Shown piece by piece: positions 59,307 through 64,000 of a stretch of 64,000 nt of DNA. Positions within the stretch are counted from its first letter, which is position 1. Each line of letters starts with the position of its first letter. Made by a program: the position numbers and the translations under genes. The notes beneath the pieces were generated by a model. The model saw nothing but the letters and a program-made list of their open reading frames with translations, had not been told where the DNA came from and searched no databases. This DNA comes from Canna indica (taxonomy: Eukaryota; Streptophyta; Magnoliopsida; Zingiberales; Cannaceae): NCBI GenBank assembly GCA_034359265.1, contig CP136895.1:48626001-48690000 (forward strand). The letters run 5' to 3'.

Positions 59307-59421
59307 AAAGACAGTACTAGAAATTGATTCTTCAGCAACGACTATCAACAAAGGCCGCTCAAGTCGTTGTTATTTGCAACAACGTTCTTATGACCGCTCA
59401 AGCCGTTGCAGATATGCCATA
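59307..59421. mobile_element. CACTA-family terminal fragment beside CACTA-2
   Basis: CAGTACTAGAAATTGA (near 59310) looks like a mutated CACTACTAGAAA terminus. It is followed by CAGCAACGAC, GGCCGCTCAAGTCGTTG and GACCGCTCAAGCCGTTG, the same kind of subterminal repeats as in CACTA-2. It is either a truncated older copy or a damaged second end. Confidence 0.5.
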
Positions 59422-59439
59422 TCACTACTAGAAAAATGG

Positions 59440-59775
59440 GCATCAGCAACGGCTGATGCCGTTGCTGAAACTCATCAGCAACGGCTGTAGCCATTGTAAT
59501 GGAGCCGTGGCAGAAAATCGCATTGCTGATAACTTAGCAACGGATCAGCAACGGCCGCTCGGGCCGTTGCTAAAAATATTATCAGCAACGGTTTTGCCAC
59601 GGACGCGGAGCCGTTGCTGATAACATTAATAGCAACGGCCGGTGAGCCCGTAGCAACACCGTAAGTAAAAGCCCGTCGCTAAGCCGTTGCTGTAGGTCAT
59701 CAGCAACGGCTTTCGATACACTTTTAGCAACGACTTTCCCACGGACGGCCGTGGGAAAGCTGTTGCTGATGATGT
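59440..59775. repeat. CACTA-2 subterminal repeat block
   Basis: ATCAGCAACGGC and its complement GCCGTTGCTGAT recur, often as adjacent inverted pairs (for example CAGCAACGGCTGATGCCGTT near 59443). These are candidate binding sites for the TNPA-like protein. The stretch 59776-60048 beyond it is AT-rich and empty. Confidence 0.85.
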
Positions 59776-60048
59776 GAACCTAGTAACGAAAAAATTTAAA
59801 ATTTAAAATTTCCATTGATACATTGATACATTATCTGATACATAACTCACACACCCATACACTCATACACACATTCATTCACACATCACAAATACACCAA
59901 GATATACATCAAAACAATTATATTTATATTGATAATTATCCACAATAGTATAAAAACTATTCAAATGCAAAATTGAAGTATCAATATCCAAACAAAATAA
60001 ATTAAACAAGTCCAATATCTCAGTAACAAAGTCAATATAAAAAAAATC

Positions 60049-61584
60049 TCACGATGACGATGGAGGATGGTCTGGATCATATGGCGGGGTCTGGAGTGCT
60101 TGAGTGTACACCGGCGTGGACTGACTCGAGGACGATGGATGAGATGATGCCGAAGAGATGCCTGCTTCGGGATGACCTGACATGTTGCGTAGCATAGCTT
60201 GTATATCCGCCATCATCTGACTCTAGCGCTCCATTATCTCAATCTGACGCGCGACCGTGTCCTCTAGAGTCCTTATTCTGCTACTATGATCATAATTGGA
60301 TCTAGAGGTGGACGGTCGCTCACCAGTGACCGGAGGGGTCGGTGCCCCAAGTGGCCCTAGTACGGCTCGCGCATGACCACTATCTGCAAAGCCATATACG
60401 CGGCCATGGTCCCAACCACCTGCGGCCTCGACCCACGTTGCTGCGTCAAAGTCCTCGGGGGTGCCCTCGCGCTGCACCACCGTCTGGCTGTAGGTCTCCT
60501 ACTCGAGTTTGATTTTTTGTTTAATATTTATCATAAAACTTAAATTATAAATATATAATGAATAATTTAAACAAATATATAGTTACCATAATGTATGTAG
60601 CGCGGTTATCGATGTACTCCCCCGTCCCATGTGCTCGACGGTGAGTCCGCTCAAACACCGCCATCGGGGAGGGTCGTTGGACAGTCCCGTCATCCGACAC
60701 CGTCGTCTACATTTACAAAACGAATACATTAATTAGTACACATAGTAACAAATAAAATATATAATTAAAAGGTATACTTACCATACGGTTCGCGTGCACT
60801 GCAAATGCAACAGACCCGCCGGTGTGACGCGCTGCTCCCCCCGACATGCGATTTCTAGCCGCATTTCAAGAAACCTCCTGCCATCGATCCGTCGACCATA
60901 TTCCCATGAGCTAGTCCCATATATCCGGAGTAATCCAATCGGGGTCGTATCCCCGAGTCTCCGCGATGTTAGTGGTCCCAGCTCGGGCCATCGCTTGGGA
61001 CCGAGCCTGCCCCAGCTGCCCGTTGTACCTTGCCCGGGAAATAGCCTCCTAGGCAGCGTAAATGAAGGGCCTCTGGTCCTCGGCCCATGTATAGCGAGCC
61101 TGCAAAATAATAATATCAATACCAATATTAATATATCATCATGCATGTAAAAAATAATAATAATACGTGACTCAAACTCGCGCCATAACATGTCGACGTG
61201 CTCGCTAGGCACGTGAGACCACGTAGGCCATGCCCCGTGCATGTATCGTCGAATAGTAGAAGAAATCGACACTTCTTCTTGCTCGAACCTGCACAACAAA
61301 AATAAATTTTAATATTATATTATGATATAATGAATTTGTAATGATTCATAATTCATGATATATTACCGCTCCCCAATCACGTTAATAAATCTATGTGACT
61401 CTGTGGCTGGTGGAGGCTGCCACCTGTTCGGCCCGTATGGCCGCCTGCGTCTAGATGTACTAGCCTCGGCAGTATCATCGGCATGAGGATCAGCAACAGG
61501 AGAATCAGCAGCATGAGTAAGTGTAGGAGTCTCACCGATCGGAGACTCTGAAGCTCTCCTGCGACGATAACCACGACTAGACAT
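60049..61584 (-). pseudogene. CACTA-2 second gene, TNPA-like (Transposase_24)
   Basis: Starts at 61584 (MSSRGYRRRRASESPIGETP), an Arg/Ser-rich front ending RWQPPPATESHRFINVIGER. Pieces separated by likely introns follow: EVSISSTIRRYMHGAWPTWS and HVDMLWREFE (about 61290-61165), then ARYTWAEDQRPFIYAA, SRARYNGQLGQARSQAMARA and YDPDWITPDIWD (about 61100-60920). HTGGSVAFAVHANRM (about 60825-60780) is the conserved Transposase_24 core. The C-terminal part has DDGTVQRPSPMAVFERTHRR, then EGTPEDFDAATWVEAAGG, a coiled-coil-like end and a stop at 60049. In-frame stops occur where Trp or Gln is expected, so the gene is probably inactive. Role in the family: binding of subterminal repeats. Confidence 0.7.
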
Positions 61585-61659
61585 ATCTGTCGAATAGACA
61601 TATAATCAGATTATTGTATAAATAGTAGAGATATATTTAATAAAATATATACTTTACAA

Positions 61660-63930
61660 TTATTCCTCATCATCTGAATAATAGTCTTCGAATTCTTCCT
61701 CTTCTTCCTCTTCTTCATCTTCTTCATCTCCAGCTTCCTCAATTTCATGATCGTCATCATCAGCATATTCAACTTCTAATTGAATTGACGTTGTGTCTGC
61801 ATCCTCGAGTATTGGAATAATACGATCTACAGCAGGAGGATCATCTTCTTGATAGAAACCATGTGTCATATCAGGTATCAGCTCATTTTCTCCTACTATC
61901 GGATCAATTTTTCCTCTACCTTTTATCTTACAGACTACACGCCAATCTGCTCTATCTTTATTTCAAGCCAGATACTTCGCGTAATATACTTGTTCGGCTT
62001 GTGATGCCAATATAAAAGGCTCATTTGCTGCCAATTTAGATTTGTAATTAACTTCAACAAGTTTGTATTTTGGATTAACTTTCATGCCCCTTTCTGTTGT
62101 ATCGAACTAATGACATCTAAATAGAATAACTGATTTCAAGCCGAAGTAGTGCAACACTATCACTTCTTCCACCAGTCCATAAAAATCCATATCACATTCA
62201 ACGTAGGTTGTCCCTTTCACACAAACCGCAGCATTCATCGTCTTCTTTGTAAATGCATATTCAACCGTGTGAAATTTATACCCATTAACAAAATATCCGC
62301 TATAGCACGACACAAGTCGCGACGGTCCACTAACAAACTCAAATATTCTTTCATCTATTTTAGCTCTGTGATCTTTGCTGTAAGTCTGAATCCAAGTAGG
62401 GAAATCACGATTCCGTAATCTCTCCAATTCTTCATCGTTGTGAATAGAGTATTTTTGCACCATCTCAATGTCAAATATTTCAATGAATTGTTCAATCTCT
62501 GGACAATTGAGTAATACATACAAGTGTGCCAAATGATACTCTTCATCGCTTAAGTGTCGAGATGGACGAGAACCAAAAGCACGACCAGAGTGACAAAATA
62601 TATTTAAACGTCCATCTGAATGTCGAACACCCCCGTCGTCGTTACGTGGAAGACGATCAAATCTTGTTTGTACTGTCGATTTAAAGTAAAATGAGCAGAA
62701 TGTTGAAATTTCTTGGATGATATACGATTCAGATATTGACAAAATAAATTCATCTTTCATACACATTGACGGTGGCAAATTATAAACTGTCAACAGCACT
62801 GGCCAAACTGAATAACGAGTTGCAGAATGTCCAAACTGATTAAAACCATCTGTGCACAATCCCAATCTGATATTTCTAGTATCCCTAGCAAATGAAGGAT
62901 AACATGTATCCAAATGTTTCCATGCTTCACTGTCAGATAGATGAGTCATTACTGTATCATCACGACTTCTTGCATGACAACTCATGTAGGGGGCTGTCTT
63001 TTCCGACATAAATAATCTTTGAAGCCTCGGTGTTAGTGGAAAATACCGAAGCACCTTAAACGGGATATTTTTCTGTCGGACCGATTTCTTCTCCTTGTAA
63101 CGAGGATGTTGACATACAGGGCATTTATCCAACTGCACATTTTCTTTATAATATAAAATGCAGTTATTTTGGCACGCGTGTATTTTTTCGTACCCAAGCC
63201 CCAATTTTCTCATTAGCTTTTTAGTCTTATAAAAAGTTGGCTCAAACTTGTTATCAGTAGGCTGCATTCTATTAATCAATCCAGCAATCCGATCATACGC
63301 AATTCCGCTGATATTACAATCGGCCTTGATGTTTAAGAGCCGTGTCATTGCTGAAAACCTAGTGTATTTAGGACAATTCTCATACAAAGGTTCATCGACA
63401 GCTTTCAACATATTATAAAATTCTGCAGCTTCTTTATTCGGTAATTCAATCTCTACCGCAGTTTGTACTTCTGTGATATCAACCGCTGTAGTATCTGGTG
63501 GGACTGATGTCTGAAGAACTGACTGATCAACATTATCATTCAGGTGGAATTGAGCCCCAAGACTATCAAGTATCATAGTTCTATAGGGATTAGATTGACT
63601 GGATGAAGAAGCACCAATAGAGGAAGATTCACCATATGTCCGAACGACAGGATTGCTCGACGTCCCGACTTCGCGTGACTCCCCGTGACAAGTCCATAGA
63701 AAATATCTTGGTGCAAATCCTTTGCTATATAGATGCAGAGTGACAGTCTCCCGATCCAAAAATCGTCCATTCAAACAAATGCGGCACGGACATCAGATTT
63801 GATCACCGATGCTAATGAAATTCCGATTCGAATAGGCAAAATTTAGGAAGTATGTTACGCCTAATCGAAACTCATTCGTTAAAGCTCCACGATCAAGACG
63901 TCGGTACATCCAACTTCGATCAGCCGACAT
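61660..63930 (-). pseudogene. CACTA-2 TNP2-type transposase with in-frame internal deletion
   Basis: The likely start is ATG 63930 (MSADRSWMYRRLDRG), the transposase-associated domain. An in-frame TGA at 63793-63795 sits just before CPCRICLNGRF, where relatives usually have Arg. From 63774 the frame is open for 555 codons to 62107. The TNP2 N-terminal part (CPKYTRFSAMTRLLNIK, CQNNCILYYKENVQLDKCPVC, YFPLTPRLQRLF, GLCTDGFNQFG) runs to YNLPPSMCMKDEF, then jumps straight to SISESYIIQEISTFCSFYF and TVQTRFDRLPRNDDGG, which lie after DUF4218 in normal proteins. Most of Transposase_21 and DUF4218 is missing. DUF4216 follows and is cut by a TAG where Trp is expected (62107-62109), a TGA near 61963 and an acidic tail ending at 61660. 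It cannot be a normal transposase. Confidence 0.85.
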
Positions 63931-64000
63931 GATTCTATCAATCAATGACAATTTCTTTGGTTAATGTCTTTAGGGGAGATTGTCTTATTCTAGTTGGGAT

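Larger units (their letters stand above)
59423..64000 (-). mobile_element. CACTA (En/Spm) transposon 2, left part, runs off the window
   Basis: The terminus CACTACTAGAAAAATGGGC (59423) is a standard plant CACTA end. A subterminal block to about 59770 follows with at least seven AGCAACGG and four inverted CCGTTGCT motifs. Two minus-strand genes lie inside: TNPA-like (61584-60049) and TNP2 (63930-61660). The right terminus lies outside the window. A candidate 3-bp TSD on this side is TAT (59420-59422), unverifiable here. Confidence 0.88.

Noticed and set aside
58896..59351. 151-codon minus-strand ORF and overlapping plus-strand ORFs
   Set aside because: GC-rich, repetitive DNA keeps several frames open on both strands; no domain is visible.

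Overview
The window reads as nuclear DNA of a flowering plant. It holds only two convincing host genes in 64 kb, and both have introns. The GC-rich, C/G-ending first exons of both genes, set in AT-rich surroundings, suggest a monocot; this is inference and I cannot name the species. Everything else is mostly transposable elements, several of them nested, with target-site duplications (TSDs) that can be read directly.

Layout. (1) 1-13660 is a three-deep nest. The outer layer is the 3' part of a gag-only LTR element (A). Its 3' LTR is split at the TATA box by a long-inverted-repeat, MULE-like fold-back element (B, 4133-12923, 9-bp TSD). B is in turn split by a complete gag-only LTR element of A's family (C, 4875-12493, 5-bp TSD CTAAG). 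(2) 14110-14690 is a decayed fragment of an NRT1/PTR-type transporter. (3) 16206-21760 is a nearly full-length but broken LINE on the minus strand. (4) 23749-28240 is a four-exon plastid-type ribokinase gene, with a MITE and a duplicated TATA segment just upstream. (5) 28724-33820 holds two LINE copies lying back to back. (6) 35946-38255 holds hAT-type and related repeats, one with a perfect 8-bp TSD. (7) 39180-40806 (minus) is a three-exon group IIc WRKY transcription factor gene. (8) 41962-51497 is a complete CACTA element (TSD TTC) with decayed TNP2 and TNPA-like genes and a solo LTR of the A/C family inside it. (9) 51850-55565 holds Harbinger-type MITEs and a LINE 3' fragment. (10) 55967-59300 is a decayed hAT (ZMYM1/TTF type) transposase. 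(11) 59423-64000 is the start of a second CACTA element. Its TNP2 gene has lost its middle in frame yet remains one long ORF, and it runs off the right edge.

How the parts work together. Ribokinase phosphorylates ribose from nucleoside turnover in the plastid. The WRKY is a nuclear W-box-binding regulator with a candidate W-box in its own upstream region. The transposon genes are mostly inactive, broken by frameshifts and by stops such as CGA to TGA and TGG to TGA. The gag-only family (A, C and the solo LTR) has no pol and would need enzymes supplied from elsewhere. Its LTRs share an unusual cluster of GGTCGACC-type palindromes. I found no RNA genes, CRISPR arrays or bacterial-type systems.
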